From Thermoguttaceae bacterium (GTDB lineage: Bacteria > Planctomycetota > Planctomycetia > Pirellulales > Thermoguttaceae), in contig JAFRAC010000017.1 in the NCBI GenBank assembly GCA_017405595.1, positions 62,001-126,000 on the forward strand: DNA of 64,000 nucleotides. Reading direction: 5' to 3'. The notes beneath the pieces are model-generated. The model was not told the origin of the DNA. It saw only the letters and a list, made by a program, of their open reading frames with translations, and ran no database searches. Positions 1-8,354 of the stretch are shown piece by piece. How positions within the stretch are numbered: position 1 is the stretch's first letter; every line of letters starts with the position of its first letter. The translations under genes were made by a program, and so were the position numbers.

Positions 1-171
1 GGGCGGAAGAAGATTTTCGCCTCGATGGTCAACGGCGAAAACACCCTGGAATCGGGAACCCCCGCCAGCTTCGAGGTGCTGCTCAACGAAATCAAGGGTC
101 TGGCGCTCGATATGGATCTGATTCCCGATTCGCACCGGGTCTTCATGAATCCTGACCGGTACCGCGGTTAG
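1..171 (+). CDS. rpoB: RNA polymerase beta subunit, C-terminal end (partial)
   Basis: The first 56 codons in frame 1 end at TAG 169-171. They read as the conserved C-terminus of RpoB: a basic [14 protein letters not shown] stretch, then [20 protein letters not shown]. This aligns well with the end of E. coli RpoB (IVDGN..[24 protein letters not shown]). The segment belongs to the clamp region that contacts RpoC in core RNA polymerase. The gene is cut by the left window edge. A strong intrinsic terminator follows 27 bases after the stop and the next gene is an unrelated glycosidase. So rpoC is not encoded immediately downstream, unlike the usual rpoBC order. Confidence 0.88.
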   Translation, partial: GRKKIFASMVNGENTLESGTPASFEVLLNEIKGLALDMDLIPDSHRVFMNPDRYRG

Positions 172-198
172 ATTGCGGCCTGGCCGGACCAGCCTTTC

Positions 199-233
199 GG
201 CGCGCAGCCCCCGGCGGGTTGCGCGCCTTTTTT
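199..233 (+). terminator. Rho-independent terminator after rpoB
   Basis: A perfect 8-bp stem (GGCGCGCA at 199-206 with TGCGCGCC at 220-227) closes a 13-nt loop. Six T residues follow at 228-233. The signal sits 27 bases after the rpoB stop and should end the rpoB transcript. Confidence 0.85.
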
Positions 234-352
234 CATTCCTGTAAAATGGTGCCGGGAGCCTTTCTCTCTTTTTCCTTTTACCCGGCTTTCCATTTTCCGG
301 GGAGAGGAATTCCGATCACTGTTGCCGCAATTTTTTGAGGAGAGTTCGTGCA

Positions 353-3300
353 ATGAAATTGACAACGGCCGTTCTGGGTCTTTTAGGACTGTTTCTGTTT
401 TCGTTTGCTTTCGGCCTTTCGGCGCAGGAAACTTCGTTCCCGCACCAAATGCCCGCCGAAACGTACCAGACCCCTTCCAATCCCTCCTACGACGAAATGG
501 CCCGCATTTTTGCCGATCCGTTCGGCCATGTGCGAACCGGTGTCTACTGGTATTGGCTTTCGGGGAACTTCTCGAGTGAAGGGGTTGTCAAAGACCTCCG
601 GGCGATGAAATCGGTCGGTATTGACCGCGCCTACATCGGCGATATCGGAGTCGACGGAATGGCGCGCGGTGCCGGACGCACCTTCTCTCCCCAGTGGTGG
701 GACGCCATCGGCGCCGCCCTCAAAACGGCCTCCGAACTCGACATTGAAATGGGCATTTTCAATTCCCCCGGCTGGAGTCAGTCCGGCGGTCCCTGGGTTA
801 CCCCCGAACGGGCGATGCGCTATCTGGCTTCGAGCAGTGTCTCGGTTACCGGACCGGCGAAATTTGCAGAGAAGCTTCCGGTTCCCGGAACCGGCAAAGC
901 CGCCGAGGAGTTCCGCGATGTGAAAGTTGTTGCCTATCCGGCGCTCCCCGAAGGGGAAGAGCAGATTCTCGATTTCGGCGAGGAAGGGAAAGATCTTCCG
1001 AAGGATTCCCCCGTTTCCTTTTCATTCAAATTCGATCAGCCGGCGACTCTCCGCAGTCTCGTGATCGAAACCACAGAGTCTCCGATTGTTGCCGAGGGAG
1101 TCGTCCGTGCAGGGGGCGCTAATGATCCGGCGCGCGAAGTCGCGCGCTTTAAAGTGAACCGGTTCAATCCGGACATCAATGTCGGCTTCATCCCTTACGC
1201 GCCGACCGTCATTTCGCTTCCGGAAATTAAAACACAGGAACTCTCCGTGACCCTGAAATCCGACCGCAAGGGGGCGGGTATCCGCCGTATTACCGTTTCC
1301 CAGCGGCCGCAGATCGACTCTTTCTACGAAAAAACGCTTGCCAAGCTCCACCAGACGCCCCATCCGATGTGGACCGAGTATCAGTGGCCGAGCGGGCCCG
1401 CGGTCAGCGATCCGGGTTTTTTGGTTGATCCGTCGAGTGTCGTTGATCTTTCCGATAAGATGGCGGCCGACGGAACCCTCACCTGGGACGTGCCGGAGGG
1501 GAACTGGGTCATCCTCCGAACCGGAATGGCCCCGACCGGCCAGAAAAACGCCCCGGCGGTTCCCGAGGCGACCGGTTACGAAACCGACAAAATGAGCCGC
1601 GAGCATATCAAGTATCACTTTGATTCCATGCTTGGCGAAATCCTTCAGCGGTTCCCCAAAGAAGACACCAAGTCGCTGAAATACGCGGTTTTGGACAGTT
1701 ACGAGGTCGGCGGCCAGAACTTCACCGACGCCTTTTTCGAAAAATTCGAGAAAGAGTTCGGCTATGATCCGACGCCGTACCTTCCCGCTTTCTTCGGAAC
1801 CGTGGTCGGCGATCCGGAAAAATCGGACCGTTTCCTCTGGGACCTCCGCCGCTTCATCGCCGACGAAATCGCTTACAGTTATGTCGGGGGTCTGCGTGAC
1901 GCCAGCAACGAGCACGGCCTGAAAACCTGGCTTGAATGTTACGGGCACTGGGGGTTCTGCGGCGAGTTCCTGCAATACGGCGGCCAGTCGAACGAAGTCG
2001 CCGGCGAGTATTGGAGTGAAGGCACCCTCGGCGACATCGAAAACCGTATCGCCTCCTCGTGCGGCCACATTTATGGGAAACGCCAGATTTGGGCCGAGTC
2101 GAATACCGCCGCCGGCGAACCGTTCGGCCGCAGTCCGGTGAACATGAAAGTCCGTACCGACCGCTTCTTCTCCGAAGGGATCAACAGTACACTTCTCCAC
2201 CTTTACGTCCAGCAGCCCGACGAACGTGTTCCGGGGATGAACGCCTGGTTCGGCAACGAGTTTAACCGCCACAACACCTGGTTTCCGATGATGGACCTTT
2301 TCACCGGTTATCTGAAGCGTTCCAACTATCTTCTCCAGCAGGGGGTTCCCGTTTCCGACGTGCTCTATTTCATCGGCGAGGACGCGCCGAAGATGATGGG
2401 GGTTACCGATCCGGAAATTCCCGCCGGTTTTCAGTATGACTTTATCAATGCCGAGGTTATCGAGTCCGCTTTAACGGTGAAAGACGGCAGGCTTGTGCTG
2501 CCCAACGGTGCCGAGTACCGCGTTTTGATTCTTCCCCAGCTTGAGACAATGCGTCCGGAACTCCTTCGCCGCATGATGAAGCTGGTCGAGGAGGGCGCGA
2601 TTGTGATGGGACCGAAACCGAAACGTTCCCCCAGCCTTCAGAATTACCCCGAGGCCGACCGCGAGGTCCGGGAAATGGCCGACCGGCTCTGGGGAGAGAA
2701 AACACACCGCTTCGGCGAGGGCCTGATTGTCTCCGGAAAAAAGAGCGTCAGGGACCTTCTCGGCAAAGCGGGTGTGATGCATCCCGACTGCGAGTGGCCG
2801 GATGGAACCAACCTGGTCTACTGTCACCGCCGTCTGGAAAATGCCGATATCTACTTCGTCGCGAACCAGAGTCAGGAGCCGATCGACAACGTTCCGGTCA
2901 CTTTCCGCGAAATGGCGGGAAAGCTTCCGGAATGCTGGGATCCGGTCAGCGGCGTCCGGCGTGATCTCTCTCAGTGGCTGACCGTCGAGTCCGGTAAGAG
3001 AGTCACGGTTCCCCTTTCGTTTGCGCCGCAGCAGAGTTATTTCATCGTTTTCGCCAAAGACACCGAGAGAAAAACATCGGACGGCGAAAACTTCCCGGCC
3101 GGGGAAACGCTTGCCGAGCTGGCCGGTCCCTGGACTGTCACCTTCCAGACCGATGAGATTCGGCGCGGTCCGGGCGAGCCGGTTGTCTTTGAAACCCTTT
3201 CCGACTGGGCCCGTAGCGAAGATCCCGAAATCCGCGATTTCAGCGGTGCTGCCGTCTATAAAATCGACGCCGATCTTCCGCAGACCGCTTCGGAAAAGCG

Positions 3301-3595
3301 GATCGTCCTTCAGCTCGGCAAAGTCTGCGAGATGGCGCGCGTACGTGTGAACGGTATTCCGGTCGGCGGCGTCTGGACCTTCCCCTACGAGCTCGATATT
3401 ACCGATGCGGCAAAGCCGGGCCGGAACGAAATTGAAGTTGAAGTCGTCAACTGCTGGCAGAGCCGTCTTTCCGCCGACGGGCGTCTTCCCGCGGAAGAGC
3501 GGAAAACGTGGCTTTCCGAGGATTCCATCTTCAAGAAAACCCCGGGTCCGAAACAGTCCGGTCTTTTGGGACCGGCCGCCATTCGGGCGCGGTAA
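353..3595 (+). CDS. Secreted glycoside hydrolase family 106 (alpha-L-rhamnosidase-like)
   Basis: 1080 residues from ATG 353. This start has a GAGGAGAG ribosome site at 337-344, whereas an upstream in-frame TTG at 335 overlaps that site. Residues 1-24 form a signal peptide ending FGLSA, so the enzyme should be exported. The GH106 hallmark near residues 63-69 (GVYWYWLSG) is followed by conserved blocks such as APTGQKNAPAVPEATGYE and LDSYEVGGQNFT. The last ~170 residues resemble a GH2-like carbohydrate-binding jelly roll (VRVNGIPVGGVW, NEIEVEVVNCW). Family members remove L-rhamnose from pectic or other plant polysaccharides. The gene stands alone, with its own terminator and no rhamnose catabolic genes beside it. 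Family assignment is strong; the exact substrate is not shown. Confidence 0.85.
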   Translation: MKLTTAVLGLLGLFLFSFAFGLSAQETSFPHQMPAETYQTPSNPSYDEMARIFADPFGHVRTGVYWYWLSGNFSSEGVVKDLRAMKSVGIDRAYIGDIGVDGMARGAGRTFSPQWWDAIGAALKTASELDIEMGIFNSPGWSQSGGPWVTPERAMRYLASSSVSVTGPAKFAEKLPVPGTGKAAEEFRDVKVVAYPALPEGEEQILDFGEEGKDLPKDSPVSFSFKFDQPATLRSLVIETTESPIVAEGVVRAGGANDPAREVARFKVNRFNPDINVGFIPYAPTVISLPEIKTQELSVTLKSDRKGAGIRRITVSQRPQIDSFYEKTLAKLHQTPHPMWTEYQWPSGPAVSDPGFLVDPSSVVDLSDKMAADGTLTWDVPEGNWVILRTGMAPTGQKNAPAVPEATGYETDKMSREHIKYHFDSMLGEILQRFPKEDTKSLKYAVLDSYEVGGQNFTDAFFEKFEKEFGYDPTPYLPAFFGTVVGDPEKSDRFLWDLRRFIADEIAYSYVGGLRDASNEHGLKTWLECYGHWGFCGEFLQYGGQSNEVAGEYWSEGTLGDIENRIASSCGHIYGKRQIWAESNTAAGEPFGRSPVNMKVRTDRFFSEGINSTLLHLYVQQPDERVPGMNAWFGNEFNRHNTWFPMMDLFTGYLKRSNYLLQQGVPVSDVLYFIGEDAPKMMGVTDPEIPAGFQYDFINAEVIESALTVKDGRLVLPNGAEYRVLILPQLETMRPELLRRMMKLVEEGAIVMGPKPKRSPSLQNYPEADREVREMADRLWGEKTHRFGEGLIVSGKKSVRDLLGKAGVMHPDCEWPDGTNLVYCHRRLENADIYFVANQSQEPIDNVPVTFREMAGKLPECWDPVSGVRRDLSQWLTVESGKRVTVPLSFAPQQSYFIVFAKDTERKTSDGENFPAGETLAELAGPWTVTFQTDEIRRGPGEPVVFETLSDWARSEDPEIRDFSGAAVYKIDADLPQTASEKRIVLQLGKVCEMARVRVNGIPVGGVWTFPYELDITDAAKPGRNEIEVEVVNCWQSRLSADGRLPAEERKTWLSEDSIFKKTPGPKQSGLLGPAAIRAR

Positions 3596-3613
3596 CACAC
3601 CGGCCGGAATCGG

Positions 3614-3648
3614 GGGCGGGATAACGTCTCGGTTATCCCGCCCTTTTT
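3614..3648 (+). terminator. Rho-independent terminator after GH106 gene
   Basis: A perfect 12-bp stem (3614-3625 with 3632-3643) with a 6-nt loop is followed by five T residues. It isolates the glycosidase from the sirtuin downstream. Confidence 0.92.
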
Positions 3649-3681
3649 CCGCCGCTTTTGCTTTCAACGTCAGGGATCCGT

Positions 3682-4431
3682 ATGTCTCCCGTTCCGGATA
3701 AAGTTGAACGGTTTGCCGAATATCTGAAAAAAGCTGACCGGATCGCGGTTCTCACCGGAGCCGGGATTTCGACCGAAAGCGGTATTCCCGATTTCCGGTC
3801 GGCTGACGGGCTTTACCGCACGATGGCCTCGGCGGAAATTTTCGACATCGAACTGTTCCAAAAACACCCGGAAAAGTTTTACAGCACGATTGCGCCGGTT
3901 TGGCGGAAAATCTTAAACGCCGAACCGAACGCGGGTCATCGGGCGTTGGCCGAGCTGGAAAAGAAACACCGCAAAAGGGTGATGGTTGTGACCCAGAATA
4001 TCGACAGTCTCCATATCAGGGCCGGTTCGGGCGAGGTTGCCGAAATTCACGGCTCGTTCCGTACCCTGACCTGCCTGGAATGTGAAAACAACGTTTCCTC
4101 GGACCGTTTTACGGACGGCTTGGAGGCGGGCCGTATTTTGCGGTGCCCGGTGTGCGGCGGGCTCCTGAAACCGGACATCACCTTTTACGGGGAACCGCTT
4201 CCGCCCGCCCCTTTTGCCGCCGCCGAGCGCGCGATGTGGGAAGCCCGTCTTCTGCTTGTTTTGGGAACCTCGCTGGTTGTTCATCCCGCAGCTTCGCTCC
4301 CCCGTGAATGTGACAGCGGGATCCCGTACGTGATTGTCAATAAGACCGAAACCTGGTTCGACGGCCGCTGCGATCTGGTCTTTCACGAGTCGATCGGCAA
4401 GGTGATGAGTGCGGCGCTAGAGTGTTTCTGA
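3682..4431 (+). CDS. NAD-dependent protein deacylase, Sir2 family
   Basis: 249 residues from ATG 3682, preceded by CAGGGA; an earlier in-frame TTG at 3658 lacks a good ribosome site. All sirtuin signatures are present: the NAD-binding GAGISTESGIPDFR at residues 26-39, TQNIDSLH at 104-111, the catalytic His in EIHGSF at 123, and a zinc knuckle of two Cys pairs (C131/C134 and C155/C158). These enzymes remove acetyl or longer acyl groups from protein lysines using NAD+, producing nicotinamide and O-acyl-ADP-ribose in the cytoplasm. Its 3' end overlaps the opposite-strand radical SAM gene by 15 bases. It appears monocistronic. Confidence 0.9.
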   Translation: MSPVPDKVERFAEYLKKADRIAVLTGAGISTESGIPDFRSADGLYRTMASAEIFDIELFQKHPEKFYSTIAPVWRKILNAEPNAGHRALAELEKKHRKRVMVVTQNIDSLHIRAGSGEVAEIHGSFRTLTCLECENNVSSDRFTDGLEAGRILRCPVCGGLLKPDITFYGEPLPPAPFAAAERAMWEARLLLVLGTSLVVHPAASLPRECDSGIPYVIVNKTETWFDGRCDLVFHESIGKVMSAALECF

Positions 4432-5382
4432 ATCTTTGAATTTGGCCCCCTGGCAGGTGCCGCGCCGGCGGAACTCCTCTTCGACGCTTTGGCGAATCCG
4501 GTTCCCTCTTTCGGCTGACCAGGGGGGGGCGATCAGAAAATCGCGCGGTGCATCCCCCGCCAGCCGCTCGACGACGGTTTCGGGAGAAAAGAGTTCAAGA
4601 AAATCGACCGCCAGCCGGACATATTCATCCCGGCCGAGAAGCCGGACTTTTCCTGCCGCATAGAGTTCGGCAAGGCGCGTGTTGCCGACGACATAGAGGT
4701 TGTGGAGTTTGATCGAGTGAAGACCCAGGGGAGCGGTTTTTCGCGCGGTGGCGAGAATCTCGCCGCGTGACTCTCCCGGAATCCCCAGAATGAAGTGGGC
4801 GCCGACCCGGATGTTCCGCGCGCGGGCGCGCGCGACGGCGTCGGCAAACGCGTCAAAATGATGGCCGCGGTTGAGAAGATCGAGAGACGCGTTATGCGCC
4901 GACTGCAGACCGATTTCGAGGGAAAGCCACGTCTCTTTCCCGAGTCCGGCGAGAAGGTCCAGAACATCGTCGGGAAGGGCGTCGGGACGTGTTCCGATCG
5001 CCAGACCAACGATACCCGGTTCGTTCAGCGCCTCGCGGTAAACGCGTTCCAGTTTCTCGGCCGGGGCGTAGGTGTTGGTCGAAGGCTGGAAATAGGCGAT
5101 ATATTTCGCGGTTTTGTACCGGGCGCTGATCCGCGCAATCCCTTCGCGAATCTGTTCCGGGATGGCCGGAATATTCATCCGCCGGGCGGGGCTGAAACTC
5201 CGGTTATCGCAGAAGATACACCCCCCCGTACCGATGCGGCCGTCGACGTTCGGGCAGGAAAAACCGGCATCGATACTGATTTTCTGCACGCGTCCGCCGA
5301 AGGTTTCGCGCAGATAAAGGCTGAGCGGGTAGTAGAGGAATCCTTTTTGGCGCCAGGCCGGCTGAGAATCGGGTGAATGCAT
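4417..5382 (-). CDS. Radical SAM protein, TIGR01212 (YhcC) family
   Basis: 321 residues. The N-terminal part carries the cluster-binding pattern C43-x11-C55-x2-C58 in the context CPNVDGRIGTGGCIFC, typical of the YhcC/TIGR01212 family rather than the classical Cx3Cx2C. A TIM-barrel core follows (YFQPSTNTYAP, IGTRPD, LEIGLQSAHN). Members are predicted to bind a [4Fe-4S] cluster and S-adenosylmethionine; a role in tRNA modification has been proposed but the substrate is not certain. The stop overlaps the sirtuin stop tail-to-tail. The start lies close to the divergent nucleotidyltransferase region. Confidence 0.87.
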   Translation of the reverse strand: MHSPDSQPAWRQKGFLYYPLSLYLRETFGGRVQKISIDAGFSCPNVDGRIGTGGCIFCDNRSFSPARRMNIPAIPEQIREGIARISARYKTAKYIAYFQPSTNTYAPAEKLERVYREALNEPGIVGLAIGTRPDALPDDVLDLLAGLGKETWLSLEIGLQSAHNASLDLLNRGHHFDAFADAVARARARNIRVGAHFILGIPGESRGEILATARKTAPLGLHSIKLHNLYVVGNTRLAELYAAGKVRLLGRDEYVRLAVDFLELFSPETVVERLAGDAPRDFLIAPPWSAERGNRIRQSVEEEFRRRGTCQGAKFKDSETL

Positions 5383-5581
5383 GGGACTGCCGAAGGGGGT
5401 TGGGGAATGGAAAACCGATCTTCCCTATGATACCGTTTCCCGGTCTTTCTTCAAGAAGTTTTCGGGAAACGCTGCCAAGATCCGGGAGTTTGGGAACCTT
5501 GCCTTCTGCCGGGATGCCCGTAAAATGGAGGGGGAATTGTTCCTGCCGATGTTTCGAGAGAATTGTGAAAAAAGGGGTGTG

Positions 5582-6343
5582 ATGAATACTGTTTTTCTTG
5601 CCGCCGGCTATGCGACACGTCTCTATCCGCTGACCCGCGATTTCCCCAAACCGCTGCTGACGGTCGGGGGAAAGGCGATTCTTGACCGGCTTCTGGACGA
5701 TCTGGCTCTGACCGGCCGGGTTACCCGCTGCGCGGTGGTGACGAACGGGAAATTCGCTCCGGCGTTTCGTTCCTGGAGCGCTCAAAACGATTTTCCGGTT
5801 CCGATCGAAATTGTGGACGACGGCACTCTTTCCAACGAAACGCGGCTGGGCGCGGTCAACGATCTGCTCCTGGTCATGGAACAGCTGAATCTTTCCGGTC
5901 CGACATTTGTCGCCGCAGGTGACAACCTCCTCGATTTTTCGCTGTCGCGGTTTCTCGATTACGGCCGGCAGGGGGAGACAAACTGCCTGATGCGCTATTT
6001 TGAGCCGGACGAAAACCGGCTGCGGCGCTGCGGCGTTCTGGAGCTGGGAGAAGAGGACCGGGTCATTTCGATGGAAGAGAAACCGGAACATCCGCGCTCG
6101 CATTGGTGCGTGCCCCCCTTCTATCTTTATCGGGATCTCACCGCCGAAAAGGTTCGCCGCGCGCTTAACGAAGGCTGCGGCGGCGATGCGCCCGGAAGTT
6201 TTGCCGCGTGGATTTGCGCAAACGAGCCGGCCCGCGCGATGGAAATGCCCGGCCGCCGTTTCGATATCGGGACGGTCGAAAGTTACCGTGAGTGCTGCCG
6301 GCTTTTTGAAGAGCCGAATGAAAAAGGGGAAAACCGGGATTAG
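5582..6343 (+). CDS. Nucleotidyltransferase (sugar-phosphate type)
   Basis: 253 residues from ATG 5582, which follows AAGGGG. The open frame extends upstream to 5381, but that extension has no family similarity and the nucleotide-binding motif begins at residue 6 from the chosen start. Residues 6-18 (LAAGYATRLYPLT) plus PKPLL at 22-26 are the signature of NTP transferases such as glucose-1-phosphate thymidylyl- and uridylyltransferases. A metal-binding Asp lies in AAGDNLLDF. It probably activates a sugar or alcohol phosphate to an NDP derivative. Substrate cannot be deduced: no sugar pathway genes adjoin it. Its stop overlaps the dus stop by four bases on the other strand. Confidence 0.82.
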   Translation: MNTVFLAAGYATRLYPLTRDFPKPLLTVGGKAILDRLLDDLALTGRVTRCAVVTNGKFAPAFRSWSAQNDFPVPIEIVDDGTLSNETRLGAVNDLLLVMEQLNLSGPTFVAAGDNLLDFSLSRFLDYGRQGETNCLMRYFEPDENRLRRCGVLELGEEDRVISMEEKPEHPRSHWCVPPFYLYRDLTAEKVRRALNEGCGGDAPGSFAAWICANEPARAMEMPGRRFDIGTVESYRECCRLFEEPNEKGENRD

Positions 6344-7359
6344 GAACCGCCCGGCGGATTCTCTTCCGCCGAAAAAAACCTGCGGACGGTTTTCCGGAAC
6401 TCCGCCGGTGTCTTGACGGCGCTGATTTCGGCGCGAAAGGCCCGGCCGCCGAACCGGCCGTGAGACCAGCTGCACGCCCATTTGCGCATGAGGATCGTCC
6501 CTTTTTCTTCGCCGAACCGTTCGAGAACAAGATCAAAATGGCGCAGAAGAAGCGCATACTGCTCTTGTTGTGTCGGATCGGGAGGAATGGGCCGGCCGGC
6601 CAATCCTTCCGCGATTTGATGAAAGATCCAGGGACGGGCCGCCGCGGCGCGCCCGATCATAATGCCGTCGACCGGCCAAGCCCGCAGACGATCGAGAGCT
6701 TCTTCGGGAGTCGTGATATCGCCGTTTCCGATCAGCGGAATTTTTTTTAACGATTCTTTTACACGGGCGATTTCGCCCCAGTCGGCTTTGCCGCGGTACA
6801 TTTGCGCCGCCGTTCGGCCGTGTACCGTGACCGCCGCACCTCCCGCCTCTTCGACCGCTTGAGCGACATCGCCGGCGTTAATCGCATCGGCGGTCAAACC
6901 GAGCCGGATTTTGGCGGTAACCGGAGTCGGTGCGATCCGGCGCGCCACGCGTCCGACCAAGTCGCCGACTTTTTCGGGATTCCGCAGAAGGTAGGAGCCG
7001 CTCGCCGAATTCTTCGCGATCCGCCTGGCCGGACAGCCGAAGTTAATGTCGATGATGGAAACGCGGTATTCATGCGCGAGGCGGAAGGCGGTTTCTTCGA
7101 GCGTTTCGGGAATGTTGTCCCAGATCTGTACCACTAAGGGGCGTTCTTCCTGCGCCACTCCCCAGAGCCGTTCAGGATGACCGTCCCCGGCGGCGTCCAT
7201 GTAAACGAACGAACGGGCGCTGACCATTTCGGTCGCGATCAGACCGACTCCGCCGAAATAGCGCAGAAGCGCGCGAAACGGCGCGGTTGTATATCCTGCC
7301 ATCGGGGCGGAAAGGAGAGGCGGGTCGACCGGAACCCCTCCGATCGAGAGTCTTTTCAT
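6340..7359 (-). CDS. dusB: tRNA-dihydrouridine synthase
   Basis: 339 residues with the full Dus core: the FMN-binding start LLSAPMAGYTTAPFR, INFGCPARRIAKNSASG with the catalytic Cys at residue 109, KIRLGL, VHGRTAAQMYRG, and PLIGNGDITT followed by GIMIGRAAAARPWIF. The enzyme reduces specific uridines in tRNA to dihydrouridine using FMN and NADPH. The AARPW-type ending suits the DusB group. It is the last gene of a three-gene operon: its ATG overlaps the TGA of the upstream secreted protein by four bases, indicating translational coupling. Confidence 0.9.
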   Translation of the reverse strand: MKRLSIGGVPVDPPLLSAPMAGYTTAPFRALLRYFGGVGLIATEMVSARSFVYMDAAGDGHPERLWGVAQEERPLVVQIWDNIPETLEETAFRLAHEYRVSIIDINFGCPARRIAKNSASGSYLLRNPEKVGDLVGRVARRIAPTPVTAKIRLGLTADAINAGDVAQAVEEAGGAAVTVHGRTAAQMYRGKADWGEIARVKESLKKIPLIGNGDITTPEEALDRLRAWPVDGIMIGRAAAARPWIFHQIAEGLAGRPIPPDPTQQEQYALLLRHFDLVLERFGEEKGTILMRKWACSWSHGRFGGRAFRAEISAVKTPAEFRKTVRRFFSAEENPPGGS

Positions 7360-8354
7360 TCTTCGGCGTTTCCGATCAGACAGTTGACGAATGTACGCGT
7401 GTCGATCGTTGGAGCGTAGGCGCTGACATACCGGGCGATGGAACTGTTGAGCGATTCGAGCACACGGATGTACCCCAGTGCGGCAAGGCGTTTATTGTCG
7501 AGCGTCTTTAAATAGAGATAACCGTCGTCGATCCGCTCGAAACCGGAAACTTCCGGCGTAAAGAGGGATTCGGGAGCGCCGAGCGCAAAACCGCTTGTAT
7601 AGCAGGCCCGGATCTTTTCGGGGATCAGAATCGCTTCGCTGGCCAGCTCAAAACTGCGCGACTGGGCCGCCTCGGACTGCAGCGAATAGTTTCCGTACCA
7701 GGGAACGGAACTGGGAATCGGCCAGCCCAGCTCGATGGAGCGGCGGGTTTTCCGCATCAGATCGATCTGCCCTTCCCGGATCTCAACACGCAGCTGCGCG
7801 ATCTGAGCGTCGGCCGAAGAGAGGTTAACCCGGTACGCGGCCATGAGCGCCTGGTAGTCAGGTGTGTCGTTCTGCGCCTGCCCAAGGACGCTGAAGGCCT
7901 TTTCGGCGCTTTCCCGAATGCGGGTTTCTACACCGAGTGCCGCAATAACGCTTCGCAGGTGCCAGTACGCTTCGACGGCGGCCAGCCGTTCGTTTCCGCT
8001 TTGCAGCTGACCAAGCGCTTCGTGGAGCGAGAGGGGAATTTCGACAATTTCGGCATCGCCGCCTCCGCTGCGGGTCGGAGGAACTTCGAAGAGAGTTTCG
8101 GTGATCTGGCGAAGCTGGTCTTCCTGTTGGGGTGTCAGATCGAGGGAATCGGGAATGTCCGTCCCGAGTGCCGTCTTTGCGTTTTCGGGGGGAAGCGCGT
8201 TCTGCTGAGCGGCAGGATTGGCGGTTCCGTCCTGGGCGTTCGCCTCGGGGGGGAGAACGCTCGGTGTTTCCGGTTCGAGCAATTGAGCGTGAATCCGGGC
8301 GGAGAAAGGAAGAAAGCAGCACGCGATCAGTGCAAGGGAGAAAAAACGGTTCAT
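7356..8354 (-). CDS. Secreted helical protein of unknown function
   Basis: 332 residues. Residues 1-23 are a signal peptide (ends RIHAQ), followed by a Pro/Glu/Ala-rich linker of about 70 residues and then a mostly helical body with heptad-like spacing. I do not recognise a named family. The body shares an arrangement with the preceding gene product: an aromatic AYWHL / RYWEL segment after a Gln-rich helix, long amphipathic helices, a conserved LYLKTLDNKRLAALGYIRVLES-type region, and IARYVSAYAP near the end matching IAAYVSETVG. The two are probably diverged tandem paralogues. The helix pattern recalls TolC-like outer-membrane factors, but no beta-barrel segment is evident, so that remains a guess. 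Four-base overlaps couple it to both neighbours. Confidence 0.7.
   Translation of the reverse strand: MNRFFSLALIACCFLPFSARIHAQLLEPETPSVLPPEANAQDGTANPAAQQNALPPENAKTALGTDIPDSLDLTPQQEDQLRQITETLFEVPPTRSGGGDAEIVEIPLSLHEALGQLQSGNERLAAVEAYWHLRSVIAALGVETRIRESAEKAFSVLGQAQNDTPDYQALMAAYRVNLSSADAQIAQLRVEIREGQIDLMRKTRRSIELGWPIPSSVPWYGNYSLQSEAAQSRSFELASEAILIPEKIRACYTSGFALGAPESLFTPEVSGFERIDDGYLYLKTLDNKRLAALGYIRVLESLNSSIARYVSAYAPTIDTRTFVNCLIGNAEE

Noticed and set aside
1022..2272. Long minus-strand reading frame (416 residues)
   Set aside because: It lies entirely within the GH106 gene in the antisense direction and shows no family motifs.
5381..5581. N-terminal extension of the nucleotidyltransferase
   Set aside because: It would add 67 residues before the nucleotide-binding motif, which begins at residue 6 from ATG 5582; no family similarity upstream.
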